From Branchiibius hedensis (lineage in GTDB: Bacteria > Actinomycetota > Actinomycetes > Actinomycetales > Dermatophilaceae), in assembly GCF_900108585.1 (NCBI RefSeq), contig NZ_UESZ01000001.1, positions 1,488,001-1,552,000 of the forward strand: 64,000 bases of DNA. Reading direction: 5' to 3'. The translations under genes were made by a program, and so were the position numbers. Below the pieces are notes generated by a model. That model made no database searches. It was not told the origin of the DNA and saw only the letters and a list, made by a program, of their open reading frames with translations. Below, in pieces: positions 20,124 to 32,101 of this stretch. Each line of letters opens with the position of its first letter. Within the stretch, counting starts at the first letter, position 1.

Positions 20124-20725
20124 CCGCACGCCGTACCTGGTCAGGATCCGCTGGAGACCCTCGGCCCCGTCGTCCGGATCATGACGTACGGCGTGCAGCC
20201 CCACCTCGCGCGCGGCCTGCACGTTCATCTCCAGGTCATCGATGAACAACAGATCTGAAGCCGGTAGCTCCAGATCCGCGGCGATCGCCTCGAAGAACTC
20301 CGGCTCCGGTTTGGCGACCCGCAGGTCACTGGAGAAGTAGAGGCGGTCGAAGTGATCGGCGTACCCCATCTGCTCCACCATGTGCCGGCGACGCTCGTCG
20401 TGCTGGTTACTAGCCAATGCGCACAGCGTGCCGGCGGCGCGCACGCGGTCCACCAGGGCAAACGCGGCAGGGTCGGCGTCGACGTGGGTCCATGAGTCGA
20501 CGATGGCGGTGAAATGGTCGCTCAACTGCAGTGTCGCCAGTGCCCGCCGGATCCCGTCGGTGAACGGTTCGTCACCGCGCAGCGCCGGACCTTCGGCCTG
20601 CCAGAGCGCCTCGGGCAGATGGTCACCACCCAGCGCGCGCATCTTGGCAACCCAGTCGCCGCGGTGGTGCTGCAGGACACCGTCGGCGTCCCACAGCACC
20701 GCCGCGATCGATCCAGCGCTGGTGC

Positions 20726-20729
<4 letters not shown>
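20109..20729 (-). CDS. HAD family phosphatase (subfamily IA)
   Basis: A 206-residue haloacid dehalogenase-like hydrolase. Motif I is LWDADGVL with the nucleophile Asp, motif II LASN, motif III Lys in VAKPEPEFF, and motif [20 protein letters not shown] short helical cap lies between motifs I and II. The small-molecule phosphate substrate is not predictable. Its GTG start at 20729 overlaps the aspS stop as GTGA, so it is coupled to aspS and presumably shares its T-box control. It ends head-on with the thioesterase gene, overlapping it by 15 bp. Confidence 0.88.
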
Positions 20730-22504
<1,775 letters not shown>

Positions 22505-22507
22505 GAT

Positions 22508-22549
22508 GTGCGTCCTTTCGGGTCGGTTCCCGGCAAGATCACTACGCAC
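22508..22549 (-). promoter_or_regulatory. Possible sequestrator stem around the aspS ribosome binding site
   Basis: GTGCGT (22549-22544) pairs with ACGCAC (22513-22508), just 3 bases before the aspS ATG. An inner CGGG/CCCG pairing places the AAAGG ribosome binding site inside the structure. This would suit translational rather than transcriptional control by the T-box upstream. It is an inference from pairing only; the link to the T-box switch is not shown. Confidence 0.35.
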
Positions 22550-22589
22550 TTATGAGTACGGCGCCACCTTGTCGAGAAGGCAGCCCAGG

Positions 22590-22722
22590 AGGTGTGGGCG
22601 GGGGCTAAGTCGCGGTGCCACCACACCTTCGCCGAGGAGACCCCGGCCTCTCGTCGGTACGCCGCACGCGCGGTCCCGGCTTCCGGTGGGTCGTCACGCC
22701 ACCACCAAGGACAGACCCATCG
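22590..22722 (-). promoter_or_regulatory. Candidate T-box riboswitch of aspS
   Basis: Reading the minus strand, AGGTGTGG and CCACACCT (22628-22621 and 22597-22590) form a perfect 8-bp stem. It encloses the bulge TGGCACC and an inner GCG/CGC pair, which is the T-box antiterminator core. The bulge base after TGG is C, which would pair with a G discriminator, as in tRNA-Asp. A hairpin (22657-22632) lies just upstream like stem III. A further stem (22722-22684) carries two GAC aspartate codons at its 3' side, one of them unpaired at 22695-22693, a possible specifier. Uncharged tRNA-Asp would then raise aspS expression. No T-rich terminator follows, so control of translation is more likely. Confidence 0.8.
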
Positions 22723-22802
22723 TACGGCGCGGCCCGGCTCTGAAGGAAACCGATATTCCCGCGGGCGAGCGGCGGTGACGTCCCCCTGCACGGCGATACG
22801 TG

Positions 22803-24288
<1,486 letters not shown>

Positions 24289-24296
24289 GTTACGCG

Positions 24297-24719
24297 CTAC
24301 TCAGGCAACGGCACCGCACGCAGATCGAGGGCCGGTATCCCGGCGAAATCGCCTGGGTTGCAGGTAAACAACGGGACCCCATAGGCGATCGCGCTGGCAG
24401 CGATCAGAGCGTCATACGCGCGGGCAGCAGGCTTTCGACCGCCTGCACGTAATGCCGCGGCGACTGCGCCAAATGTTCTGGCGCAGTCCGCGTCGAACGG
24501 CAGGGCCTGGAAATCAGCTTCGGCCTGTTGCACATGTTGCTGGCGGTCGCTTCGCTCCGATGCGGACGCGGCAACCAGGGGTCCGACGGATAACTCGGCA
24601 AGCGTGATCGCGCTGATGACCGCGTCCTCAGGCAGGTCCTCCGCCGCGAGCGAGCCCAGCAGAATGACCGTGGACGTGTCGAGCATCCCCCGTGATTGTT
24701 CTGACTCGACAGAACTCAC
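24297..24719 (-). CDS. VapC-type PIN domain toxin
   Basis: A 140-residue PIN domain ribonuclease, partner of the antitoxin gene directly upstream. The first acidic residue is in MLDTSTVILLG, with further acidic positions in ITLAELSVG, PAARAYDALIAASA and the NPGDFAG end. VapC toxins cut tRNA or rRNA; the target here is unknown. The GTG start at 24719 overlaps the antitoxin stop as GTGA. An ATG at 24686 would give a shorter protein starting exactly at the PIN domain. It ends 8 bp from the convergent argG stop. Confidence 0.88.
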   Translation of the reverse strand: MSSVESEQSRGMLDTSTVILLGSLAAEDLPEDAVISAITLAELSVGPLVAASASERSDRQQHVQQAEADFQALPFDADCARTFGAVAAALRAGGRKPAARAYDALIAASAIAYGVPLFTCNPGDFAGIPALDLRAVPLPE

Positions 24720-24955
24720 AGCGAAGGATCCAGGACGGCGTCAATGTCCGCGCGAAGGGCGACCGGATCGACGTACGGAAGATTCCTACGGCGCCTGATC
24801 AGCTCCGCCGTCGATGGAGACCGCCGAGGCAACGGGCTCAGCTCGGCCACGGGGTGTCCATCGCGAGTCAGCACGACTCGTTCGCCGCGCTCGACCCTAC
24901 GCAGTACCTCGGCACCGTTGTTGCGCAGGTCGCGAATGCTTACCGCATCACCCAT
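24716..24955 (-). CDS. Phd/YefM-type antitoxin of the VapBC pair
   Basis: A 79-residue antitoxin with the Phd/YefM fold: MGDAVSIRDLRNNGAEVLRRVERGERVVLTRDGHPVAEL is split here into its two typical parts, the SIRDLRNN start and the RGERVVLTRDG hairpin, followed by a toxin-binding tail ending VLDPSL. It should bind DNA as a dimer and neutralise the PIN toxin downstream. A perfect palindrome 11 bases upstream of the ATG is a likely self-operator. The pair is a small accessory insert between argG and an oxidoreductase gene. Confidence 0.9.
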   Translation of the reverse strand: MGDAVSIRDLRNNGAEVLRRVERGERVVLTRDGHPVAELSPLPRRSPSTAELIRRRRNLPYVDPVALRADIDAVLDPSL

Positions 24956-24965
24956 ACCATTGAGC

Positions 24966-24981
24966 GTATCACCGGTGATAC
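24966..24981. promoter_or_regulatory. Perfect 16-bp palindrome upstream of the antitoxin gene
   Basis: GTATCACCGGTGATAC is fully self-complementary and lies 11 bases upstream of the antitoxin ATG and 6 bases after the end of the oxidoreductase gene. Toxin-antitoxin complexes of the Phd/VapB class repress their own promoter through such palindromes, so this is probably the operator. Function is inferred from position and symmetry. Confidence 0.65.
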
Positions 24982-24987
24982 ACCGAC

Positions 24988-25962
24988 TTAGTCCATCGTC
25001 ACGACGAGTTTGCCGAACACGTCCCCGTCGATCATCTTGGCGAATGCGTCCTTGGCTTCGGCCAGCGGTCGCACCGAGTCGATGGCCGGTTCGACGTTGT
25101 GCTCGACCAGGAAGTCCAGCATCTCCTTCAGCTCTTGCCGGGTGCCCATCGTCGAACCCTGGATCCGCATCTGTAGGAAGAAGATCCGGGTCAGCTCCGC
25201 CTTGTCAGGAGCATCCCCGGACGTGGCTCCGGCGATGACCACGGTGCCACCCGGACGCAACGACTTGATCGAGTGCGACCACGTGGCAGCACCGACGGTT
25301 TCGATCACCGCGTCGACCCGGCCGGGCAGTCGCTCACCCGACGCAAACACCTGATCCGCGCCCAGTTCGAGCGCCCGCCGGGCCTTGGCCTCGTCCCGGC
25401 TGGTCACCCACATCTTCAGACCGGCCGCCGAGCCGAGTTGCACTGCCGCCGTAGCCACTCCACCGCCGGCGCCCTGCACCAGGACCGTGTCACCCTTGCT
25501 GACGCGCGCGTTGGTGAAGAGCATCCGGTACGCCGTGAGCCAACTCGTCGACAAGACCGCGGCGTGCGTCGTGGTCAAGCCAGCGGGCTTCGGGATCAGG
25601 TTCTCCTGCGGCACGTGCACTACTTCTGCCAGCGTGCCCGGGTAGATCTCCGACAGCAGCGACCGCTTGGGATCCAGCGTTTCGTCGTCCCCGGTGAATC
25701 CTGGGGAAGCGATCACCGTGTGCAACACGCACTCGGTGCCGTCGGGAGCGATTCCGACGCCATCGCAACCCAGGATCATCGGCAGCCGGTCGGCGGGCAG
25801 ACCGACCCCCTTGAGGGAGAACACGTCGTGGTGGTTGATGCTGCCGGCCTTCATCCGCACCGGCACCCAACCGTCCGGGGTGCTCGGCGGATCGATCTCC
25901 CCGACCTCCAGAGCGTTCAGCGGGTTCTCGGCATCGGCGGCGACGGCGTAGGCAGCAAGCAT
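24988..25962 (-). CDS. Zinc-independent medium-chain dehydrogenase (quinone oxidoreductase-like)
   Basis: A 324-residue MDR family oxidoreductase. The N-terminal GroES-like domain has VRMKAGSINHHDVFSLKG and GCDGVGIAPDG. The Rossmann domain has the NADPH motif VLVQGAGGGVATAAVQLG. The Cys/His zinc ligands of alcohol dehydrogenases are absent, as in the quinone oxidoreductase branch. The substrate is unknown. It starts with ATG at 25962, 9 bp downstream of the aminotransferase gene, and probably shares its transcript. Confidence 0.9.
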   Translation of the reverse strand: MLAAYAVAADAENPLNALEVGEIDPPSTPDGWVPVRMKAGSINHHDVFSLKGVGLPADRLPMILGCDGVGIAPDGTECVLHTVIASPGFTGDDETLDPKRSLLSEIYPGTLAEVVHVPQENLIPKPAGLTTTHAAVLSTSWLTAYRMLFTNARVSKGDTVLVQGAGGGVATAAVQLGSAAGLKMWVTSRDEAKARRALELGADQVFASGERLPGRVDAVIETVGAATWSHSIKSLRPGGTVVIAGATSGDAPDKAELTRIFFLQMRIQGSTMGTRQELKEMLDFLVEHNVEPAIDSVRPLAEAKDAFAKMIDGDVFGKLVVTMD

Positions 25963-25971
25963 GCAGCCACG

Positions 25972-27123
25972 CTAACGCGTGACGGCGCACAATCGGTCGA
26001 TGGCCTCGTCCAAGTCTGCGGTGCTGCCGCAGAACGACAACCGCGCGAACCGGTGCCCTTCGATCAGGTCGAAGTCGATGCCCGGGGCCATCGCGACTCC
26101 GGTTCGATCGAGGATCTCGAAGCACCATGCCCGCGAGTCATCGGTCAGATGGGACACGTCCACGTACGCGTAGAACGCACCGTCCGGTGGCGCGAACCGG
26201 GTGATGCCCAACTCCGGCAGCCGGCGCAGCAACAGATCACGGTTACGGGCGTAGCGTGCCACGTGCCCGTCCAACTCGCCGCGGGCCTGCGGGCTGAGGG
26301 CAGCCAGCGCCGCGACCTGCGACACCGCCGGCGCGCAGATCGACAGATTCGCTTGCAGCACTTCGGCTCTCGAGCGCACGTTGGCCGGCAGCACGCTCCA
26401 GCCGACCCGCCAGCCGGTCATCGAGTGGTACTTGCTGAAGGAACCCATCACGATCGCGTCGTCACTGAACTGACGAGCCGTCACACACGGCGCACCGAAG
26501 CTGATGCCGTGGTAGATCTCATCGGACAGCAGCACCACGTCGTTGGCGCTACACCAGGCGGCCAGTTCGGCCAATCGTTCGGGCTCGATGATGGTGCCGG
26601 TCGGGTTGCCCGGACTGGCCAGGACCAGCCCACGCGGCCGCTGCGGCAATGCCTCCAGTGCCTCGATCGTCGGCTGGAAGCGGGTGCTCGCATCGACCGG
26701 CACCTCGAGCACCCGCAGTCCGAGGGCAAGGGCGGAACTGCGATTGGCTGGGTACCCCGGCCGGGTCATCGCGATCGCATCACCGGCTTCGAACGCGGTG
26801 AGCAGGACCGTGCTGAAACCACCGGACGACCCGTTGCTGATCAGCACCTCGTCGGGATCGACCTCGACGCCGTACTCGTCGCGATAGTGCCCAGCGATCG
26901 CCGTGAGCAGATCGAGGTTCCCACCTGGGTCCGTGTATCCGAGGCTCTGCGTCTCCACCGCCGCCGCAACGGCGTCGCGCACGACGCGCGGCGCCGGAGT
27001 CGAGGGCTGACCCACGCACAACAGCAACAGGTCACCGTGCGTCGCCTGACGTTTCGTCGCCGCCTTGAACATCTCCATGACCTGGAACGGCGGCACGTCC
27101 GAGCGGACGGAGACGGGGATCAT
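25972..27123 (-). CDS. Class I/II pyridoxal-phosphate aminotransferase
   Basis: This 383-residue fold-type I enzyme moves amino groups between amino and keto acids. Motifs are the PLP-binding SNGSSGGFS, the Asn motif ASPGNPTGTII, DEIYHGISF, the Schiff-base Lys in SFSKYHSMTGWRVGW and the C-terminal Arg in FARLSFCGS. It resembles aspartate aminotransferase-like family proteins; the substrate cannot be fixed from sequence. The ATG at 27123 overlaps the Nudix stop as ATGA. The longer open frame upstream is Nudix antisense shadow. Confidence 0.92.
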   Translation of the reverse strand: MIPVSVRSDVPPFQVMEMFKAATKRQATHGDLLLLCVGQPSTPAPRVVRDAVAAAVETQSLGYTDPGGNLDLLTAIAGHYRDEYGVEVDPDEVLISNGSSGGFSTVLLTAFEAGDAIAMTRPGYPANRSSALALGLRVLEVPVDASTRFQPTIEALEALPQRPRGLVLASPGNPTGTIIEPERLAELAAWCSANDVVLLSDEIYHGISFGAPCVTARQFSDDAIVMGSFSKYHSMTGWRVGWSVLPANVRSRAEVLQANLSICAPAVSQVAALAALSPQARGELDGHVARYARNRDLLLRRLPELGITRFAPPDGAFYAYVDVSHLTDDSRAWCFEILDRTGVAMAPGIDFDLIEGHRFARLSFCGSTADLDEAIDRLCAVTR

Positions 27124-27803
27124 CAGTCGCGGTACGACGGGTGCTCGGGCCACGGGGCGTCCGCCGCCCGCAGTGTGCTCCAGCCGCGCTCCCGTGACGA
27201 GGCCGCAGCCAGCACCCCGGCGATCAACAACGAGTTGTGCAACCGCCCCTCGAGCGCTGCGGTCACCGCCGCGTCGAGGTCCAACCACCCGCTGGTCAGA
27301 CCCGCTTCTTCGCCCTCGCGAACGAAACCTTCTGCAACAGCATCGAATACGTCTCGCGCCAGAAACACCCGGATCGCCTCCGACGAGCCACCCGGCGAGG
27401 AGAACATGTCCACCAGCACATGCCACTGCTTGGCGCCGAGATGCGCCTCCTCGGCCAACTCACGGGCAGCAGCCTCGTGCGGCGGCTCCCCCGCCACGTC
27501 GAGAAGACCGGCGGGCAGTTCCCATTCGAGGGCGCGGACCGGATGACGGTACTGCCGGATCAGCAACACCTGCTCCCGGCCCGGCTCACCGCGCAACGCC
27601 ACGATGCCCACCGCTCCCGGGTGCTGCATGTAGTCACGGGTCACCGTCCCGCCGTCGCCGCCCAGGTCAACGACGTCGGTTCGGATATCCCACACGTGAC
27701 CGGTGAACGAGGTCGTGGACGACAGGACCTCAGCCGGCTCGATGCGGTCGGCGAGGTCCGCGGCCAGGCCAGGGGCCGACGTACCTGAAACCTCGAGACT
27801 CAC
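27123..27803 (-). CDS. Nudix hydrolase, ADP-ribose pyrophosphatase-like
   Basis: A 226-residue Nudix protein. The Nudix box lies in [20 protein letters not shown], with the metal-binding REL-EE residues. It is preceded by [20 protein letters not shown], typical of ADP-ribose pyrophosphatases, and followed by [10 protein letters not shown]. It would cleave ADP-ribose to AMP and ribose 5-phosphate. Its GTG start overlaps the pyrG stop as GTGA. The pyrG-Nudix order is the same as I recall for M. tuberculosis Rv1699-Rv1700, where xerD follows; here an aminotransferase gene follows instead. Confidence 0.92.
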   Translation of the reverse strand: MSLEVSGTSAPGLAADLADRIEPAEVLSSTTSFTGHVWDIRTDVVDLGGDGGTVTRDYMQHPGAVGIVALRGEPGREQVLLIRQYRHPVRALEWELPAGLLDVAGEPPHEAAARELAEEAHLGAKQWHVLVDMFSSPGGSSEAIRVFLARDVFDAVAEGFVREGEEAGLTSGWLDLDAAVTAALEGRLHNSLLIAGVLAAASSRERGWSTLRAADAPWPEHPSYRD

Positions 27804-29484
27804 TGCGCGGCAACGGTTTCGGTTGCCCGCGGCTTCTCAACCTCAACCAACCGGCTGGCCTTCTGCGCGTCGATCGCCGCGCCGACCAGACCCGCGAAGA
27901 GAGGGTGCGCCCGGTCGGGACGGGACTTGAACTCCGGGTGTGCCTGGGTCGAGACGTAATAGGGATGTACGTCGCGCGGCAACTCCACGAACTCCACCAG
28001 GTTGCGGTCCGGGGAGGTCCCGCTGATCACCAACCCGGCCTCGGTGAGCCGGTCGCGGTAGGCGTTGTTTACTTCGTACCGGTGCCGGTGGCGCTCGGTG
28101 ACCTCCGTCGCGCCGTAGACCGAAGCAGCGATCGAATCGTCCTGCAACACAGCAGGATACGAGCCCAGACGCATCGTGCCGCCGAGGTCACCAGCTCCGT
28201 CGACGAACGCCTTCTGCTCTTCCATCGTCGCGATCACCGGGTCGGCGGTCTGCGGGTCGAACTCACTGGAGCTGGCGTCCTCGATACCGACCACGTTGCG
28301 TGCGTACTCGATCACCATGCACTGCAGGCCCAGGCAGATGCCCAGCGTCGGGATCTTGTTCTCGCGGGCCCAGCGCAACGCTCCGAGCTTGCCCTCGATG
28401 CCGCGCACCCCGAAGCCGCCCGGCACCAGGATCGCATCCACTCCGCCGAGCGCTTTCTGCGCGCCGGCCGGCGTCTGGCAGTCATCGGAAGCGACCCAGC
28501 GGATGGTGACCTTCGCGTCGTGGTGGAAGCCACCGGCCCGCATTGCCTCGGTGACCGACAGGTAGGCGTCCGGCAGATCGATGTACTTGCCCACCAAGGC
28601 AATCTCGATGTTGTGCGCCGGGTCGTGCACGCGACGCAGCAACTCGTCCCAGTCGTCCCACACCACGTCGCGGAACGGCAGACCGAGCCGGCGCACGACG
28701 TACGCGTCCAGCCCCTCGCGGTGCAACACCTTGGGAATGTCGTAGATCGACGGCGCGTCGACACAGGCTGCGACGGCCTCGCCGTCGACGTCGCACATCA
28801 GCGAGATCTTGCGCTTGATCGACTCCGGCAGCTCGCGGTCGGCGCGCAGGACGAGACCGTCGGGCTGAAGGCCCAACTGGCGCAGAGCGGCCACGGAGTG
28901 CTGCGTGGGCTTGGTCTTGAGTTCGCCGCTCGGCGCCAGGTAGGGCACCAGGGAGACGTGCAGGAAGAAGACGTTGTCGCGGCCGAGATCCTGGCGCACC
29001 TGTCGGGCGGCTTCCAGGAAGGGCAGCGATTCGATGTCGCCGACGGTGCCGCCGATCTCGGTGATGATCAGGTCGACGTCCTTGGCGGCCTGCGCCCGCA
29101 TCAACCGCTTGATCTCGTTGGTGATGTGCGGGATCACCTGGACCGTGTCGCCGAGGTACTCCCGCGCCGCTCCTTGGCGATCACCTGGCTGTAGACCTTG
29201 CCCGTGGTCGCGTTGGCGCTGCCCTCGAGGTTGGTGTCCAGGAACCGCTCGTAGTGCCCGATGTCCAGGTCGGTCTCGGCGCCGTCCTCGGTGACGAAGA
29301 CCTCGCCGTGCTGGAACGGGTTCATCGTGCCGGGATCGACGTTGATGTAGGGGTCGAGCTTCTGCATCGTGACCCGTAGACCGCGGGCCCGGAGCAGATG
29401 CCCCAGGCTCGAGGCGGTCAAGCCCTTGCCGAGTGAGGAGGCGACGCCTCCGGTTACGAAGATCTGTTTCGTCACGTCCACCAC
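27800..29484 (-). pseudogene. pyrG: CTP synthase gene with a one-base frameshift as given
   Basis: PyrG makes CTP from UTP with glutamine nitrogen. The synthetase part begins [20 protein letters not shown] at 29484, and the glutamine amidotransferase part has [12 protein letters not shown] and the nucleophile Cys in GICLGLQCM. The frame breaks after about residue 107. The first frame reads KERRG then STSATRSR-stop, and the expected [18 protein letters not shown] continues in the next frame. One G is missing from a G run (plus-strand CCC at 29161-29163, expected CCCC). Restoring it gives a normal 561-residue protein with all motifs. Because pyrG is normally essential, a sequencing or assembly error is the likeliest cause; true decay is less likely. 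It overlaps the Nudix start by 4 bases. Confidence 0.9.
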
Positions 29485-29495
29485 GGGTTACCAGT

Positions 29496-30533
29496 CTATG
29501 ACATCGAGGGGGTCGTCAGCGACGCATACAGCCCGATCAATGCGTCGATCTCGTCACGCCGGGTCGGGAGCGTGGCCGCGACAGCGTGGACCTGGCCTCG
29601 GCGAGAGGTGAGGTACGCCGGGTCGCCGGCCAATCGACGTACCTCACGGGCGATCCCCTCCACCTGAGGGAAGTCGACGAAAACGCCTGCCGCCCCGATG
29701 GTTTCACGGATTCCACCGACGTCGAAGGAGACGACGGGCAACCCGGCTCGCACCGCCTCCTGCAACCACACCGGCTGCCCCTCCCACGCGGCGGTGGACA
29801 CCGCGACGTCGGCAGTGGCCAACAACTGCGGCACGTCACCGCGGCGGCCGAGCAACTCGACCGGCGCGTCGGTGGCATCGATCCGGGCCTGCAAGACGTT
29901 CCGATCCGGCCCGTCACCCACCACCGACCAGGTGACGTCCTCGACCAGGCCGGCGGCGTCGACCAGCAGATCGATTCGCTTCTGGGCGGTCAGGCGGCCC
30001 ACGCAGATGGCCCGGAAGCCGTCATGGGCGATCGGCGGCACCGCGCTCTCGGGAGCGGCGATCACGGCACGCCGCACGTCGCGAGCGCCTGCGCGACGAG
30101 CGGGAGCATCCAGGTCAGGGCTGACCGTCAGGACCACGGCGCTGCCACGAGCGGCGACCCGTAGCAACAAGCTGAAGAGCGCGGCGTTGACCCGCGAGGT
30201 GGTCGGGGCCGCGTTGTGCAACGTCGTCACGACGGGACGCCCGGTGTGCGCGAGTACGGCCAGGGCGCCGGCCCGCACCCCGTGCGCGTGTACGACATCC
30301 GCGACCCGCAGGGTGCGCAGGGTGCGCACCGTGGCTGCGTCCGTGCGCGGATCGGGCCGGTCGCCGATCCGCACCGGGACACGATCCACGCCTTCGACGC
30401 CCAGGACATCCAGGACGCCGGGTGGGCCGGCCACGTCCACGGTGTGGCCGGCATCAATCAGCCCGGCGGCCACGGATCGCACGTGGGCCAGCACTCCCCC
30501 GGCCACTTCGCCGAGCACGATCGCAACCCTCAT
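29496..30533 (-). CDS. Family 4 glycosyltransferase (GT-B fold)
   Basis: This 345-residue cytoplasmic or membrane-associated transferase adds a sugar from a nucleotide donor. The N-terminal part has [20 protein letters not shown] and [13 protein letters not shown]. The donor-binding part has [26 protein letters not shown] and an E-x7-E-like stretch in [19 protein letters not shown]. The ATG at 30533 overlaps the flippase stop as ATGA. As the last gene of the steA-steB cluster it probably extends the lipid-linked product made by the phosphoglycosyltransferase. The acceptor is unknown. Confidence 0.9.
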   Translation of the reverse strand: MRVAIVLGEVAGGVLAHVRSVAAGLIDAGHTVDVAGPPGVLDVLGVEGVDRVPVRIGDRPDPRTDAATVRTLRTLRVADVVHAHGVRAGALAVLAHTGRPVVTTLHNAAPTTSRVNAALFSLLLRVAARGSAVVLTVSPDLDAPARRAGARDVRRAVIAAPESAVPPIAHDGFRAICVGRLTAQKRIDLLVDAAGLVEDVTWSVVGDGPDRNVLQARIDATDAPVELLGRRGDVPQLLATADVAVSTAAWEGQPVWLQEAVRAGLPVVSFDVGGIRETIGAAGVFVDFPQVEGIAREVRRLAGDPAYLTSRRGQVHAVAATLPTRRDEIDALIGLYASLTTPSMS

Positions 30534-32101
30534 CCCCGCCCCCGGCGGACGACCAGCCGCTCGAACGTGGGCCGGTCGAGTACCGCCAGCACCGCAGCGA
30601 AGACGACCAACGCCACCAACGCCGCGACGACGGCGCTGAGAGTCGCCGCAGCCAACGACCCGCCGGCGAGTCGGTCCGCACACCACCGGCCACCCAGTGC
30701 ACCGAGCGCCGCCGCCAGGAGCCCGGCGACGAGCGTGCGCCACGGCAACCGCGACCACCCCGGTCCGCTGCGCAACAACAGGGCCGCGAGCGCCAGTGCG
30801 GCGATGCTCATCCCGATCGTGCTGAACACGCCGAGTCGGACCAGGACCGTGCTGGAGTCGGCGGGTTCGGACAAGGTGAGCAACGGTCCGAGACCCGCGA
30901 TCGCCCAGCCGAGGCACATCGCGGCCGCCGCCCCACCGGTGATGTGCCGTGCGTACGCCGCTCGCAGGAGCAGCGCGGTGAGTCCGAAACCGAGCACTCC
31001 GGGGGCGAACGCCGTCAGCGAGGGGGCCAGGCCGTCCAGCGCGTTCGCACCGGTGCCACCGCGGCCAGCGTCGAGAGCCCCGAAGAACCGCCCCGCCGCC
31101 GGGGCCACTGCGATCAACAACGCTGCTGAGGCGGCTCCCGCGACAGCGACCACTGCGGCGGAACGGCCCAGTGTGCCCGCAGTACCGGTGGCCAGCCGCG
31201 GAAAAGCCGCAGTCGCGACGGGAACGGCCAACACGGCGTACGGGAGCAGATAGAGGGCTTGCACGTAGTTGTAGACGGTCAGCGCGCCCGGGCCACCGCG
31301 GTGGTTGGTGACCCAGGCAGTGATGAGTACGGCGAGTTGTTGCGCGATCAACGCGGCGATCCCGGCGCCGGCCAACCGACGCGCCTGCGCGGCGACCCCG
31401 GGTGGGAAGTGCCAGTTCGGGCGTAGCCGGATCCCGGCCCGAGCGGCCACACCCAGCAGCGGCAGGCTGAGGGCGCAGACGCCCAGGGTGGTGCCGCCCG
31501 CGAGGACAGCGACGGCGGCGGGCGTGATGGCAGCCGGATCGCCGGTGCCGATCCGCCCGAAGAGCAGGTAGGAGGCGATGACGACCAGACTGGACAACAG
31601 CGGCGCGAGCGCGGCGGCGACGAACCGCTGATGCGCCTGCAGGACGCCGCCGGCAACGACTCCGATGCCGTAGAGGACGACTTGCGGCGCGAAGATCCGC
31701 ACGAACGTGGCGGCGAGGCTGACGGCTGAGTCACCGCACCCGTTCGTGCCCAGCATCCAGGAGGCGATCGGGCCGGCGAAGAGTGCGAGGAGTACGGCGA
31801 GGGGCAGCAGTACGGCGATGGCCCAGGTGAGCAGGGCCGAGGCGATCCTGTCGGCGGCCGCGCGGTCGGTGATCAACGCACGAGCGACCAGGGGCACCGC
31901 TACCGCAGCCAGGGCACCGCCGGCGGCGACTTCGTACAGGACGTTCGGCAGCAGGTTGGCGGTGTTGTAGACCTGCCCGACACAGGTCGCACCAACGGAG
32001 TGGGAGAACGCCAGCCACCGACCGAAGCCGACGATCCGGGCCAGCAGGGTGATCCCGGCGATGATGCCGGCGGCGGCGGCCAGGGAACCGCGGCGGCTCA
32101 T
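30530..32101 (-). CDS. MurJ-like lipid flippase (MVF/MOP superfamily)
   Basis: A 523-residue membrane protein with about 13-14 helices, rich in Ala, Leu and Val. The N-terminus GIIAGITLLARIVGFGRWLAF and the motifs QVYNTANLLPNVLYEVAAGGAL are typical of MurJ. It lacks the large soluble extensions some actinobacterial MurJ proteins carry. Its partners suggest that it moves a lipid-linked sugar across the membrane. A true lipid II flippase gene is usually elsewhere, near the end of the chromosome, so this may be a specialised paralogue. It overlaps both neighbours by 4 bases. Confidence 0.88.
   Translation of the reverse strand: MSRRGSLAAAAGIIAGITLLARIVGFGRWLAFSHSVGATCVGQVYNTANLLPNVLYEVAAGGALAAVAVPLVARALITDRAAADRIASALLTWAIAVLLPLAVLLALFAGPIASWMLGTNGCGDSAVSLAATFVRIFAPQVVLYGIGVVAGGVLQAHQRFVAAALAPLLSSLVVIASYLLFGRIGTGDPAAITPAAVAVLAGGTTLGVCALSLPLLGVAARAGIRLRPNWHFPPGVAAQARRLAGAGIAALIAQQLAVLITAWVTNHRGGPGALTVYNYVQALYLLPYAVLAVPVATAAFPRLATGTAGTLGRSAAVVAVAGAASAALLIAVAPAAGRFFGALDAGRGGTGANALDGLAPSLTAFAPGVLGFGLTALLLRAAYARHITGGAAAAMCLGWAIAGLGPLLTLSEPADSSTVLVRLGVFSTIGMSIAALALAALLLRSGPGWSRLPWRTLVAGLLAAALGALGGRWCADRLAGGSLAAATLSAVVAALVALVVFAAVLAVLDRPTFERLVVRRGRG

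Noticed and set aside
27800-29137. C-terminal pyrG part as a separate gene
   Set aside because: The GTG at its start is an internal codon of the conserved CTP synthase sequence, and no ribosome binding site precedes it. A frameshift explains both halves.
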